From assembly GCA_031769625.1 (NCBI GenBank), contig JAUIMM010000113.1:17532501-17596500 (forward strand): a stretch of 64,000 nucleotides of DNA, read 5' to 3'. The position numbers were made by a program, and so were the translations under genes. Shown here piece by piece: positions 9,420 to 21,029 of this stretch (position 1 is its first letter; each line of letters opens with the position of its first letter). The DNA is from Taudactylus pleione. Lineage: Eukaryota > Chordata > Amphibia > Anura > Myobatrachidae. A model generated the notes under the pieces. The model saw nothing but the letters and a program-made list of their open reading frames with translations, ran no database searches and was not told where the DNA came from.

Positions 9420-12400
9420 GAAATGTTACAGCATAGCGCAGCATCCGTTTCAGTGAAAAGGTGTGAGAAATATACCTTTAACCATGACAAATTGATGATC
9501 CAGGTGGGCTAAATGCTGCAATAAAGTTTGCTCCATACAAACTTTTTTGCACCTGTATTCACACTTCTGTTTTAATTCACGATTCCGCAAACCATCAATA
9601 TTTTATTTTTATTTTTTTCTACACTAAGTAAAAAAATTAAAACCACTGTTGTGAAAATAGTAATTTTATACCTAGTGCACCCACCCCGGTTACCAAAAGC
9701 AAATAAATAAATAAATACTGTGTAGGTACAGTAAGCCTGAAATAAAAGTGTTCCACTCAGTCCCCAAATTAAATCCTACTACTGTCAGGAATAAAATAAT
9801 TCACTTGACTAATTTATGGACTTGTACTTCCAGGTACCGAAATAAAATCTGAAAAACTTAAAAATAAACAGACCCTGCACGAACGCTGTTGCATAAGTGA
9901 AAAGCTATCCACATTAATAAATGCATGCCCTTTCTTTCCTGTGTGACTTTGAAAAATAGAGTGCCAGAGAGTGGGTCAAATTTTGACAACAATTAGGAAC
10001 ACTGAAATAAATAGTTGGCAATTCTTCATTGTTATGACAGGGTATGTAAAGTTATCCTCAGTAACAAATAGACATTATGAGTGCCACTTGTGTATACTGA
10101 AAAACGGAAAGAGGAAAGAGTACATTTTATGGAGCAGCAAGTGAAGTTTAATCTTCATATGACACAGTGTTATTTTTAAACCAATTAGCCTGTGTGGCTC
10201 AGGCACTGTGCTACTTTACCCGGATTTTTGTCATTTGTTATTTAACACAAAAAACTATCTGAAAATATAGACATTGCAGAACATTGTATATATATATTTT
10301 TTTTAATCCTCTTGTTCACAATTCCAGCATTTTAATCAGGATAATAGGGCCCAATATTTAAACAGAATAAATGACAATAATATAAGCTTCTCAGGACGCC
10401 ATGGGGTAAATGTATTAGCTGTACTAAGAGACCTACTCCTGCTATAATTATGTTAGGAACCAATAAGACAGCTCCAAAAATCAATATGCTAAGACAGATA
10501 GAGAGTAAAGGACCATAGCTAGCAAACTGGGAATAGATTAATCTGGCAGGTCCCTAGCTGAGCCACGAAGAAGGGAATATCTTTCCTGTTGTAAGAGCCA
10601 TTAATTGCGAGTTTTCCCGAACAAGGAATCAGAAGGGAAGGCTTATGCTGTTTTTATTTTGCTCAGTGTAAACGGCAACTATTATTGATCAAAAGATAAG
10701 CTTTTTACAGATTTCAAAGTCCTACAGTGATAAAATGTAAATATCCTAAATGAGCCAAACATGCAGCTTTGTTTTCCCCAAGAAATGCAACAGAGTCAAT
10801 AACTAAGATCTCCACAAGTAGAAATGGAACGCCGGCTTAGTCGTACCCAGATAATACGTCGCGAAGCAGGCAGCCTCGATCAATTATATTTCCTCCTTCA
10901 ATGTTTCACTAAGTGGTCCTGGACTCTGAAATATTGTCAAATGTGTTTCTAATTAGATTCGGCTGCAGAAAGTATACAGAAGTAACACTTTACCGACAGT
11001 GATCGAATTATAGTTTCCTCAAAGACTAATTTGCTTAATAAATAAAAATAGAGTATAATTTTGTGCCAATCATAGTAAAAATAAAAGGAATTGGAAGAAA
11101 ACAAAGGGGGAGCTTTTGTGGTTACAGTATGGCACATCTGCTTATATCTAATCAAGCTTTCAAAAACATGGTTGAGGACAAAGACAGCCATCAACCAGGG
11201 ACAAAGTCACAGACATAAGTGGTTTGAATGAGTGGGCAATTTCTGCCCATATGACTATCCTGACACAATTGCTCTAATTTTCCTTCCAGAAATGACTGAT
11301 AAAAGATGTAGGTAATTGCTATGGAGACAGTCTTCCTTCCATCACAGGGTATCTTGAATTATACAGCCTCAGGGTCAGAAGATGGAGTGGCAGTTTCAGC
11401 ACAGTCCTAAATTAATACTTGTCCCAGCATCAGTTATACTTCCTGTACATCTAATTAAGTGAATGTAATTTATTTTGACAAGGTATTGGAAATCATTTGA
11501 TCAAATGGCTATTCTGTAATGAACACAAATTACCATATACCCCTTGCCAAATATACCCCTAAATTTCTTATTCACATGCATTAAAAACGCATCATATTTC
11601 TTCAGTGCATCCATAAAAGAAACATTAGTAATTGACCTATTAGAAAGACAAGTTCACATTTTTTGCACTTATTTTGTTCACTATAAATTTAGAGAATGAA
11701 ATAGGAAAGGGGCGATAAACCTGTGCTGGGTGTCATGAACTACTAATTTAGTCGTTACCCTTTTAAACACAATGGAATTTATTCATTTATGTGGAGAAAA
11801 AAACTGGGCATCGATAATTAAGAAAGAGGATAAAAAGAAATGAAATGTATCTAAAAGAGGAAAAAAAAATTATATTTATATACTGTACATTGCTACACAT
11901 TATTTTCATGTTAACAATTCATGATGTTGCAGGATTAAATTGGCACTATTTATTATATGTTATGGCATTTACACTACGTACAATAACATTCCTTTCCTGC
12001 AAATATAGAATTTATATAAATCTTGATAGGATTATAGAAGTTACAGTAAATGTCAGAAATTGTGCTACCTCTAAATGCTAATGGCATGCTGTACTCAACA
12101 TAACAAGTCATTACCCGAACCTTCCTATGTAGGTGAGCTTTCAGCTCAGGGATGATGTGTCTTGCAGCATGTATGATAAAGATATCCGCATGCTGATTTG
12201 TTGACCATAATTAGGGCATTCACTTCTTTGACTTGCTGAATTTGAACCTGTCTCCTGTGAAAGGTAGCCTATGCAAAGGCAAACAGCTGTACTATGGCAG
12301 CATTGAAGCAACTGTGATATGTTTAAATACACTCAGGCAGAAGCCAGTGGATAATGCTCAGTAATGGGTTAATCAATACTTATTATGGTTTTATTGGTTC

Positions 12401-12960
12401 ACTAAAGAGAGAACAGAACCTAGTAAGCACAGAGTCGAAAAAAAATCACTGCATCTGATCTAGATAATATCTTACTTCCCCAAGGGATTTCCCTATTCAA
12501 GAATCCAATTTACCATGCCTGATTGACAAGTATTAGATCCTAGGGAATCACATAACTCCTTTTAGGACCCAATAAAATCGTAATGGATTTGTGTGACTGG
12601 TCAGAAGATTTCCACTGTTTCTAAGGTTAGGGCAATTATACCTTTCTGCAATTATCCACAATTTACTATTAGTTCCAGAAGAGCACAATTATCAGCTATT
12701 CTTCTCAATTAGGTCTATAGATATATCAGTTATTCAGCAACCACAGTGCAGCAGAACAGATAGATATGTTGCATGCTATATCAATTGGAAATTAAATGTT
12801 TTTCAAACTTTATCCTTTGAGAAATAGGAGGAAACAGATGTCTGTTATTCCTGTATATGTAATATGTGGAAATTAAATAGAGAAAATATGTCACGAGTGA
12901 CTTCCATTATATCTTCAAAGACTGACAAACAATTGGAAAATGACAATTTGGTTTTGGCAT
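9420..12960. other. 3.5-kb AT-rich stretch without repeats or genes
   Basis: This is the longest part of the window with no visible mobile element, tandem repeat or coding signature. Short frames (for example 10949-11194 and 11845-12081) are AT-driven. Some segments, such as 11230-11560, contain TAATTA/ATTTGATCAAAT-like motifs of the kind seen in vertebrate non-coding regulatory DNA, but this is only an impression. Confidence 0.4.
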
Positions 12961-12966
12961 CACCTC

Positions 12967-13231
12967 AAGGCCCCCATACACCAGAGACTGATTGTCACAA
13001 TTCAGCGTACCCCAGATGCTGGGTTGGAGGATCGGCGAAATCCAACATGTTAGATTTACCTGATTTGCTGATCATGACTAAAATATGATCGTGATTTGCA
13101 AATAAGTGAATATTAACATCTAGAATTTCACCGATCTTTCAACGAATCTTTGAACATCGATGGCCGCTGGTCGGCATTTCCGATCCAATCGGTTCAGTGA
13201 ACAATCTGTCGTTAAATATGTGTGGCCCTTT
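12967..13231. mobile_element. Possible piggyBac-like MITE
   Basis: The left end AAGGCCCCCATACACC and the inverse of the right end TGTGTGGCCCTTTAT resemble the TTAAGGCCCCCATACA terminus at 48012. A clean TTAA duplication is not preserved, so the assignment rests on terminal similarity. Confidence 0.45.
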
Positions 13232-13289
13232 ATGCTTAGTGTAAATAAATGGCAGCCATAACATCATCTAATTGCAATACTTATGCACA

Positions 13290-13740
13290 GTATATACGGG
13301 ATTTAGTTATGAGACTGGCGGCCGCGATGCCGCCGGTCTAAATCCCGACTGGAGAAGCCCGAAAAAGGCACTTAAGACAGGTGTCAAAATACAGACGTCT
13401 ATCTTAATCCTGATGCCAGAATTCAGAAGGATGCCAGCTGTTATCCACGGGGGCGAGGATTAGGTTTAGGTAGCATAGAGGGGTTAGCGCTAGGTTTTTT
13501 TTGAGGGGTTGGGGTTAAGCACCAGGGCGGGGGTTAGGCACCACTGGTGGGGTTAGGGATAGGCACTGAGGGGGGAGGGTTAGGTTTAGGCATGGAGGGG
13601 GGAGACTTAGGTTTAGGCACTAATGGTTAGGGTTAGGGTGTGGGGTGGGGTGGGGAGGGTTAGGCTACAAGAAGGGAGTGTTAGAGGGAGAAGGGGGGGT
13701 AAGTATACTTACCCGACCCCTGTCGGGATACCATCAAAGC
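13290..13740. repeat. Dispersed element with telomere-like core
   Basis: An opening part with a CGGGATTTAG...CTAAATCCCG inverted pair is followed by degenerate GGTTAGG/GTTTAGG repeats from about 13460 to 13700. It closes with a TACTTACCCGACCCCTGTCGGGAT motif split over about 13708-13731. This is the same general design as 3838-4350 and 4704-5290, in the opposite orientation to the former. Confidence 0.6.
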
Positions 13741-13870
13741 CTTCCAGCTCTCATTTTAACTTGCTGCTACAAGCTCATTCCTCCCTGTTTACCCCATCTG
13801 TGTCCAGGGGTGCCGAGAGAGGGGGGAGTGGGTACAAATTACCTGGGCCCATGCTTGCTGAAGGGGCCTG

Positions 13871-14300
13871 GCGACCACCCACAGCTAGTGCGAGTGGCCA
13901 GGATGATGGTTGTGATGGTCAAGACCTTACCGACCATAGGACTTGCGACGAGACCCTTGTGGTAGGATCTCGTTACCGCAAGTCCCAGTGGACTTCTTGC
14001 TCTTACAGAGCAAGAAGTCCACCCACTGACATCACTTGTGATGTCAGTGGGGCTGGCCCTAGATGGTAGGCATTCCCATGGGAATGCCTCCATCTGGCCA
14101 GCCATGCCCCCGGCACGCCCACCAATGTTGAGTGACAGCACGCCCCCTTTGTAGCAAGACCCAGAGTGACAGCTTGCCTGTTGCTATCCTGGACTAGCGC
14201 ATGCACATGATGGAGCCACCTTCGTCGTGCGCATGCACACTGGGCCAACATCGTCCCGCTTGCGAGCGCTCAGCGCTCGCGGGCAGGTCTGAATCAGGCC
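13871..14300 (-). mobile_element. CTGATTCAG MITE, truncated on the left
   Basis: The right end (TCTGAATCAGGCC, 14288-14300) is intact, but the opposite terminus is missing. Recognisable hairpins include 14025-14054 (CCACTGACATCAC / GTGATGTCAGTGG) and the GCGAGCGCTCAGCGCTCGC hairpin near the right end. It abuts a piggyBac-like MITE fragment at 14303-14395. Confidence 0.8.
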
Positions 14301-14302
14301 CA

Positions 14303-14395
14303 TTGTTCATTCATCGTTGTGAAAATGATTCATTAACTTCAAAAATCGTTCACTTTTTCAAGGGAAACTGACAGAAAATCGTTGGTTACAAAATC
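14303..14395. mobile_element. piggyBac-like MITE fragment
   Basis: The sequence from CATTGTTCATTC to AGTGTGTATGCACC matches the right part of the element at 14571-14839, sharing ACAGAAAATCGTTGGT-like stretches. The left part is missing next to the adjacent MITE. Confidence 0.55.
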
Positions 14396-14570
14396 ATTAA
14401 GTGTGTATGCACCTTTACAGTATATATATATAGTTGTAAAGGTTTTTAATAGTTTTTTAAGATTTAGTGATCCTTTAAGATTCTTTAAGATGGGTTACCT
14501 TGTATGCCTTTTTTCATGTATGCGCATAAAAGCAACTTTTATTTCTGTCTATAAGCAGACTTGTTGCACC

Positions 14571-14839
14571 TTAAGCTGCATACACGATATTGTTTAACGA
14601 TAATCATTTGAATAAATCATTCACTTTCTGAGTCAAACGATGAACGATTATCGTTCATGCGCGTTCACATTTGTAGTTTTTAGTTCAGTCAGAATTGTCA
14701 ACTCAACGATTTTCATTAAGTGAATATGCAAAAATTGTTTGTAGTTAAAAAAAATCGTTCATTACCCTTTATAAAATCTGACAGAAAATCGTTCATAAAA
14801 TCGTTGGTAAAAAAATCGTTGTGTGTGTATGCAACTTAA
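14571..14839. mobile_element. piggyBac-like MITE with TTAA ends
   Basis: It begins TTAAGCTGCATACAC and ends GTGTATGCAACTTAA. The TTAA at both ends fits piggyBac-type insertion. The interior repeats ATCGTT motifs, and no protein is encoded. Confidence 0.75.
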
Positions 14840-15494
14840 CATTTACAACTACTTACATTTTGAAAGATGGATTGGGGAGGAAAGGGGCATGCAAGCATAG
14901 GCCATGAAAAGTGAGGTTATGCTCATATTAACACAGCTGTCACACCTGAACACAAATTCATGTTCACCTGTCAGGAAGTGTAGCAAGGTAGTTGGTGTAA
15001 AATATGCACTAATGAAAATGATTTTCACTAGCATTAGCTAGACCAGTGTTTCATCATGGTCCACTCACAGTTCAGATACTAAGGCTATCCATGCATGTAC
15101 TCAGGTAGCTTAATTATTACCTCAGGCAGTTTGAGTTAACCACCTGTGCTAAAGTAGGGATATCTGAAATGTCTGGACTGTGAGTGGGCCATGAGCTTCA
15201 TGGTTCAATGGCTGCCTTATGATGGCCTGTTTGCTAATTGCAGTCTAAAGCTGATTCTGCTGAATTATTTTATATTGTCACTACATCCAGTGTTTCCACT
15301 TTCAAATGGTCAGATTTCCTGATCTCTAACAGTTTTTTTCCTGGTTTTCTGTAAAACAAAAGTCCCTGGCATTATTATATCTTAAAATGCTGTCGCAATT
15401 ACATAACAGAAGTGCTACTAAAACAACTACAATAGCAAAAAACAAAAGAAAAGGTAATTCCTTCCGATCAGGGATATAAATCCAAAGGTGGAAA
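14840..15494. other. Non-coding stretch
   Basis: It holds an imperfect inverted pair around 15058-15195 (CCACTCACAGTTCAGA / TCTGGACTGTGAGTGG), which could be the arms of a small unidentified MITE. Nothing else was recognised. Confidence 0.35.
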
Positions 15495-15498
15495 CACT

Positions 15499-15969
15499 GG
15501 CCCTGATTCAGAGCCGGACGCTCTGACAGAGCGCTCGCTCTGAATCAGGGCCGTCCCTGCTCCTTTTTGGAGCGGCCTCCTGGCCGCTCACATAGCTGTG
15601 GGTGACCACCCACAGCTATAGCGAGCGGCCAAAATGATGGTCGCGATGGTCAAGACCATCGCGACCATCGGGCTCTATCAGAGCCAAAAGCACTCCCACT
15701 GACATCACTAGTGATGTCAGTGGGGCCGGCTCCAGACGGTAAGCGTTCCCGTCTGGGCAGCCACGCCCCCGGCACACCCACCAAAGGGGGTGTGCTGTCA
15801 ATAAACATCGACAGCACGCCCCCTTTGGTGCGAGACCCATAACAACGGCTTGGCCGTCGTTATTCGGGTCTCGCGCATGCGCACCTCGGAGCTGGCTCCG
15901 TTGTACGCATGCGCACTTGGGCACCATCGACCCGCTTGCGAGCGCTCACAAGCGGGTCTGAATCAGGCC
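15499..15969 (-). mobile_element. CTGATTCAG serial-hairpin MITE, complete
   Basis: The element is 471 bp with ends GGCCCTGATTCAGAG and TCTGAATCAGGCC, flanked by CACT at 15495-15498 and 15970-15973. Nearly all of it folds into consecutive hairpins: a terminal hairpin, GTGGGTGACCACCCAC, GATGGTCGCGATGG / CCATCGCGACCATC, the 30-nt palindrome 15695-15724, the AAAGGGGG...CCCCCTTT pair, the CGCATGCGCA pair and the GACCCGCTTG / CAAGCGGGTC hairpin. No coding capacity. Confidence 0.9.
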
Positions 15970-16106
15970 CACTATTCCTTAGCATTGCCAAATTTCTCTG
16001 TAAACAGGGTGCTGCAAACCAGAAAAACCATGAAAATTGCAAACGATACAAAAAAATAAAAACACTGCCTACATCATCTGTGTACATTGTTGTAAGTTCA
16101 TACTTT

Positions 16107-16507
16107 GAGGATCTGATTCTGCATCATGCCTCCTCTGTACTACTTATCCGAGGTGGGTTGTCTGCAGTATCAGATAATCTGCGTACCATGGGGTCCCGCA
16201 GCCGGCCGCCGCCGTTTAGAGAAAGAGGCCAGGAAATCTCTGTCAGCCAACGGAAATCCTGGTTTCTTCCTTCCCCCGCAATGGAGTTGACATGCCTCCA
16301 TTTCTGGAAACCGAAGGTATCACCCCCCCCTCCCCGCCCACTAATGGATGCAGACTTTCAGTCACTGATAGTCTGCTGCCAGTCTGCAAGCGAGTTAGCA
16401 GGACCCATTCTGCACACTAGTAGAATGGGTCCTGCACCTGTGCAGACTCCCAAACATCGGGAATCTGCATTCAGCAGTGCACTAGTGTGTACTGCTGAAT
16501 CAGGCTC
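16107..16507. mobile_element. Serial-hairpin MITE, second subtype
   Basis: Ends GATCTGATTCTGC and GCTGAATCAGGCTC resemble the CTGATTCAG termini, but the interior differs. Hairpins include AGGACCCATTCTGC / AGAATGGGTCCT (about 16399-16432) and CATTCAGCAGTGCACTAGTG with its inverse (about 16468-16500). An open frame crossing it (15909-16676) has no protein features. Confidence 0.65.
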
Positions 16508-16539
16508 TAAGTCTGGAGGCAAGATAGTTGTTAGTGCCC

Positions 16540-17865
16540 TTCCCTTCCACTTGCATTCACTACCAACACCCCAGTCCCAGAAGCACTCACACACACATCT
16601 CCCCTTGCATTCACTGCCAACAACCCAGCAGCACCCAGACACACACTCCTCCCTGCATTCACTCCTAACAACCTAGAAGCACCCAGAAACACACTCACTC
16701 CTGCATTCACTACTAACAACCTAGAAGCACCCAGACACATACTCAGTTCTGCATTCACTAACATAGAAGCACCCAGACACACACTCCCACCTGCATTCAC
16801 TGCCAACACTAAAGCATTATCCAGATACACTCTCACTCCCACATTCACTACTAACACTCTATCAGTACGCAGACAAACACTCTCCCTACTGCATTCATTG
16901 CCAACACCCCAGCAGCACCTAGACACACATCCTCCATCTCTGTATTTACTAACACCCTAGCACCACAGAGACATACACTCTCTTTCCTGCATTCACTGCC
17001 TACACCCCAGCAGCACACACACACTCTACCCCTGCATTCATTGCCAACACCTCAGCAGCACACAGACACAACCCCTTCCCCTGCATTCACTGCCAACACC
17101 CTAGCAGAAGCAACTCTCCTACCCTGCATTCACAGCCAATACCCTACAAGCACGCAGAAAAACAGCCTCCTTGTGCATTCACTGCCAATGCTACAGCAGC
17201 ACCTGGCATTGATTACTAACACATTAGCAGCACCCAGACACACACTTTCCCTTTTATATTCACTACTAACATCTTAGCAGCATACACACACCATTCCCCT
17301 TGTATTTACTGCCAACACTACAGCATGACCCAGACACACTCTCCCCAACCCTTGCATTCACTACTAATACCTTAGCAGCACCCAGACACACACTGTTTTC
17401 CCCTACATTCACTGCCAACACCTTTGCAGCTCCCAGGCACAAACCATCCCTCCTCATTTATTAGCAGCACCCCAGCAGCACACAGACAAACACACTCTCC
17501 CCTATATTGATGACCAACACCCCAGAAGCATCCATGCAAGCTATTCCTACCCTCTGCATTCAGTGCCAATACCATGGCTAAAGTTATCTAAACACACATT
17601 CTCCCCCTGCATTCACTGCCAACAATACAGCAGCACCCAAACATACCTGCCCCACTCCTTGCAGTCAAAAATAACACCTAGGCAGCACTCAGACACACAC
17701 TCCCCCCTGCATTCAATACTAATATCTTAGGAGCACTCTGACACAAACTCTCTCTCTGCATTCACTGCCAACACCCCAGCATCACCAAGACACCCCATAC
17801 ATTCACTGCCAACACCCCAGCAGTACTCAGACACATACCCTCCCACCTGCATTCACATAAGGCAG
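16540..17865. repeat. Large minisatellite, 47-50 bp unit
   Basis: More than twenty degenerate units contain CCTGCATTCACTGCCAACAC, CCCAGCAGCACCCAGACACA and a CTC-rich linker. It ends sharply at about 17865, where retroelement-like sequence begins. Frames on both strands across it are artefacts. Confidence 0.9.
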
Positions 17866-17869
17866 GATG

Positions 17870-18260
17870 AGAGCTGGATTGATGTGGAATCGGTCTTCTG
17901 CCTGTTATCCATACATCCTGTTTATTTTCATTTGAAGGGGTTTAGTTTGCAGGATAAATATGTCATAGACAAGTGCTTGCATATGGAAAGTTCTATCCCC
18001 TGCTCTTAATTTGAATGTTAGCACATTCCTGCACTGGTGTGTGTTGGCTGGTGCTGAAGAGGATGGCATGGTTCATTACCTCAATGTTTTTCTCTGCATT
18101 GGCCCTTTGGATTCTACTTGTTGCTGGAGATAACTTTTTCAGTTCAAGTGCTATTTTTGGAGCTGAGCGTTTTGATTACGCTTGATAAGACTGAGGATCC
18201 AATTATGCGACTATAGTAATTAATCCCAGAAGTAACCACCAGAAATTATATTTCATGACC
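17870..18260 (+). pseudogene. DIRS/Ngaro-like reverse transcriptase relic
   Basis: Fragments in interrupted frames match the reverse transcriptase of tyrosine-recombinase retroelements in the right order. They are a LLPVIHTSCLFSFEG-like stretch (about 17910-17935), FLHWCVL (about 18025-18045), VHYLNVFLCIGPLDS (18071-18115) and LDKTEDP (18181-18201). In functional copies the second is the catalytic YLDD box followed by FL..GP; here both Asp are changed (YLNV), so the enzyme is dead. Several stops and frameshifts break it. It lies directly after the minisatellite and upstream, on the same strand, of an SGNH-hydrolase relic at 20290-20850, so the two probably belong to one element. Assignment is by motif recognition only. 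Confidence 0.6.
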
Positions 18261-19511
18261 TCTGTATGTATAAAGCAAACTGTAATTTATTGTCCTATGT
18301 GTTTTCATTGTGTAAAATTGTCAAGTGATGTATCAAAATGGATGTCAGGTATTATGCCTTATAGATGACCAAGGTCTGTGCTGCAGAGGAGATGATGGGT
18401 AAAATGCATTTTATGACTGCTGAGCCCTTTGAAGCCAAACCAGAGCAGTGAGGGGGCAGATAACCATCAATGTGTGGACTGACAGAGGATGTGTTCTCCT
18501 TGAAGATTTCCCAAAAGAGTGGGTGTTGTGCAGGAGATCAGGAGAGAGAAAACCTTTTTTATGAGGATTATGCCTAAGGGGTATTTTTGTAAGGTTCATT
18601 TTAATAAATTTTTATTTTTAAAAATAATAAAAATCTATCAAGATCAATCAACACCCATGTTGTATTTCTAGGGATAAGTTACACTTTTACTAAAAGACAA
18701 TTTTATTTTTTTTTAAGTATTAGTAAATGTGTGATTTAGCCCCAGAAACACAACTTTAATGTTGTGTGTAAAGCCAGAGCATAACAGGATATTCATCAAG
18801 ATTGAGGTCTCAAATGTTTCTGCAAATATTTGAAAAACTGTTCAATGCAATTCTGACAGAATAAGTGGTGTGGGTCACAGAATTTGTTCCTATATGGCAC
18901 TGAAAGAGTTAAGGGTAAGGCAGACCCCTCCACAACATAAAGATGAATCTCTGCCAGCAACTGTTGTTAAATCCTTCGGAGAAGTCTGTGCAGACTAGAT
19001 TGGTCCATTCCTCCTAAGTGATATCCACACAGCAGAATTTTTCATATTTCTTATAAGTGAGTTGTTCTGTTTTTATTCCTTTTATTTTTTGTTATTATTT
19101 TGCATATTAATCTGTGTGTCCTTTATGTAATCTTTTTTTGTATTGGATGCATTGGAGTAATTTTGTACTCAGATTAAAACCCTTAATCTTACCTTTCTTT
19201 TTGAATTTCTTTCCAGGTACCTATACGCCTGTAGGATTGCTACATTATCATTTGAAAATTAATAATTGTGTGAAGGTAGAATCTAAGGTCTACCTCTAAT
19301 TAAACTTTGATGGTGGCAACTGAATCATGTTATTCAAACGTGAGTGCTGATGTAACCATAATCAGTGAGAGCAGTATTAGATTGAGGTATCTGGGGACCA
19401 GTTGATCTTGACAGCGGCTATAATTTTTAAGTATCAAAATCTATGTCATTGCAGGCTGCTGTTGACTGCTGCAAGATATTGTGAATAGGTTGCAGTTTGC
19501 TATTGCATACT
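18261..19511 (+). other. Probable retroelement interior, unrecognisable
   Basis: This stretch lies between the RT relic and the SGNH relic. It probably once encoded the rest of the polyprotein and a recombinase, but I see no diagnostic recombinase motif. A low-complexity A/T run (TTTTAATAAATTTTTATTTT) lies at 18599-18618. Confidence 0.35.
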
Positions 19512-19976
19512 GGGCCTGATTCAGACCCGCTTGTGAGCGCTCGCAAGCGGGTCAATATTGGCCAAGTGCGCATGCGCACGAGAGAGTCGGCTCCGTCGTG
19601 TGCATGCGCGAGACCTGGATAGCAATGGCCAAGCGTTGCTATGGGTCTTGCTACAAAGGGGGCGTGCTGTCGATGTTGAGTGACAGCACGCCACCTTTGG
19701 TGGGAATGCCAGGGGCGTTGCTACCTAGACGGAGGTGTTCCCATGGGAACGCCTACCGTCTGGGGCCGGCCCCACTGACATCACAAATGATGTCAGTGGG
19801 AGTGCTTTTGGCTCTGATAGAGCCAAAAGCACTCCAGGGCTTGCGGCAGATGAGACCCTACCACAAGGGCCACCCACAGCTATGCGAGCGGCCAGGAGGC
19901 CGCTCTAAAAAAAGAGAGGGAGGGCACTGATTCAGAGCGAGCGCTCTGAAAGAGCGTCCAGCTCTGAATCAGGCCC
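19512..19976 (+). mobile_element. CTGATTCAG serial-hairpin MITE, complete
   Basis: The element is 465 bp with ends GGGCCTGATTCAGACC and AGCTCTGAATCAGGCCC. It contains the GACCCGCTTG / CAAGCGGGTC hairpin, the CGCATGCGCAC pair, the GGGGGCGTGCTGTC hairpin, the palindrome 19771-19800 (CCCACTGACATCA / TGATGTCAGTGGG), and the GAGTGCTTTTGGCTC hairpin. It splits the retroelement relic. The target duplication is unclear. Confidence 0.9.
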
Positions 19977-19989
19977 ACAGTTTGTTGGC

Positions 19990-20240
19990 TGGTTTGCTAC
20001 AGGCTCAATTCTTATTAGAGTCTGTAGGGTGGTTCCTTTGGGAAGGGTGTTCTGTAGGAAAATCACTGGAAAAATAGCTGCTGTGCCATTTTTCTGGTGA
20101 ACTGTGCATGTGCAGTAAATTCCAGGCACACTCTAGTGCCCAGAGTCTACTGCTGCTGTCAGTTCACTGACGGCAACTGGGGAGAGGGGAGGGGGCCCCG
20201 GACGGTGAGTGAACATGGGCCCCTTCCTCCCTTAAAAGAC
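19990..20240. repeat. GC-rich dispersed repeat, second copy
   Basis: It shares the TGAACTGTGCATGTGCAGTA-like block and the CCCCGGACGG ... GGGCCCC motif with 6765-7085. Family unknown. Confidence 0.45.
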
Positions 20241-20289
20241 CCCTGGTTGTTGGTAGTTATTGTTAGATACTAATCTTTTCTTCTTGATT

Positions 20290-20850
20290 TTTACAGATTT
20301 GTACAATTTTAAGCCCATTTGGGCTTTTTGGACACTTTTATTTATTGAGCTGCACAATCATCTTTGCCCATGTACCATATCTATGCATTTTAGTTTGGTT
20401 GACAGAGTTTGTTGGTTAGGTTTTAGGGGCATTTTGTGGGGTTAGTTAAAATGATGTATGTTGGAAGCTGTGCAGAAATTTTTTCAGCCTAAACAGTTGG
20501 TGATATGTATTGGTGGCAATGACTTATGCCAGTGCACATCCTTGGAACTTAGGTGGCCCATTATTCATGATTTTGACATTGCGCCTGACTCTTTTGCAAA
20601 CTGGAAGTGAAATTCCTGCAAACCTGGTAATGTAATGGAGGAGGCCAAGCGCAAAGTGAATTCTGAAGTGACTCATTTTGTGCATTTGTTTAGACCTGAT
20701 GGTGGGAATTTGATGTCTGAGGCTTTTGTTTGCAGAGGCTCTGTTTAAGGGAGTTGTTTAGGTATTGATGGAAGGTGGCAGCTTAGTTACCTTGATTTGT
20801 CAGAAAGATTGGAAGTATTAGTTGATTGGTTATATGCTTTACCTGAGTGC
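20290..20850 (+). pseudogene. SGNH/GDSL-hydrolase-like domain relic of a YR retroelement
   Basis: In-order fragments fit the SGNH-hydrolase-like ORF known from Ngaro-type retroelements. They are a PIWAF...GHFY-like block I (about 20309-20345), VCWLGFRGILWG (20407-20442), LVICIGGNDL (20497-20526, block III GGND), RKVNSEV (about 20651-20671) and a C-terminal GIDGRWQLSYLDLSERLEVL stretch (about 20763-20822). Frameshifts and stops lie between blocks, and the catalytic Ser of block I is not recognisable. In active elements this domain is thought to be an esterase accessory protein. It is on the same strand as the RT relic at 17870-18260, 2 kb downstream. Confidence 0.6.
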
Positions 20851-21029
20851 ACTCTCCTTTAATCAATTATACAGTAGGCCATTGGTCTCTATTGGCAACT
20901 GATACCACCCATCCTGGTGTGCTTTGCAGGAGAGTTGAACACCAGTGAGTATTTTTGTGTGCATGTTAATGTTATACTTGTCTTTTCTCTGTCATCCTCT
21001 AACATACATGTACTGTACTAACTTTAATT

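Noticed and set aside
15909..16676. 255-codon frame
   Set aside because: It crosses from one MITE through unique DNA and a second MITE into a minisatellite, which a real exon would not do.
16531..16926. Minus-strand 131-codon frame with repeated LGAS/VNAG motifs
   Set aside because: Translation of the 47-50-bp minisatellite.
16540..17865. Possible CRISPR-like array
   Set aside because: Units are degenerate throughout with no distinction between constant repeats and unique spacers, and the context is vertebrate.
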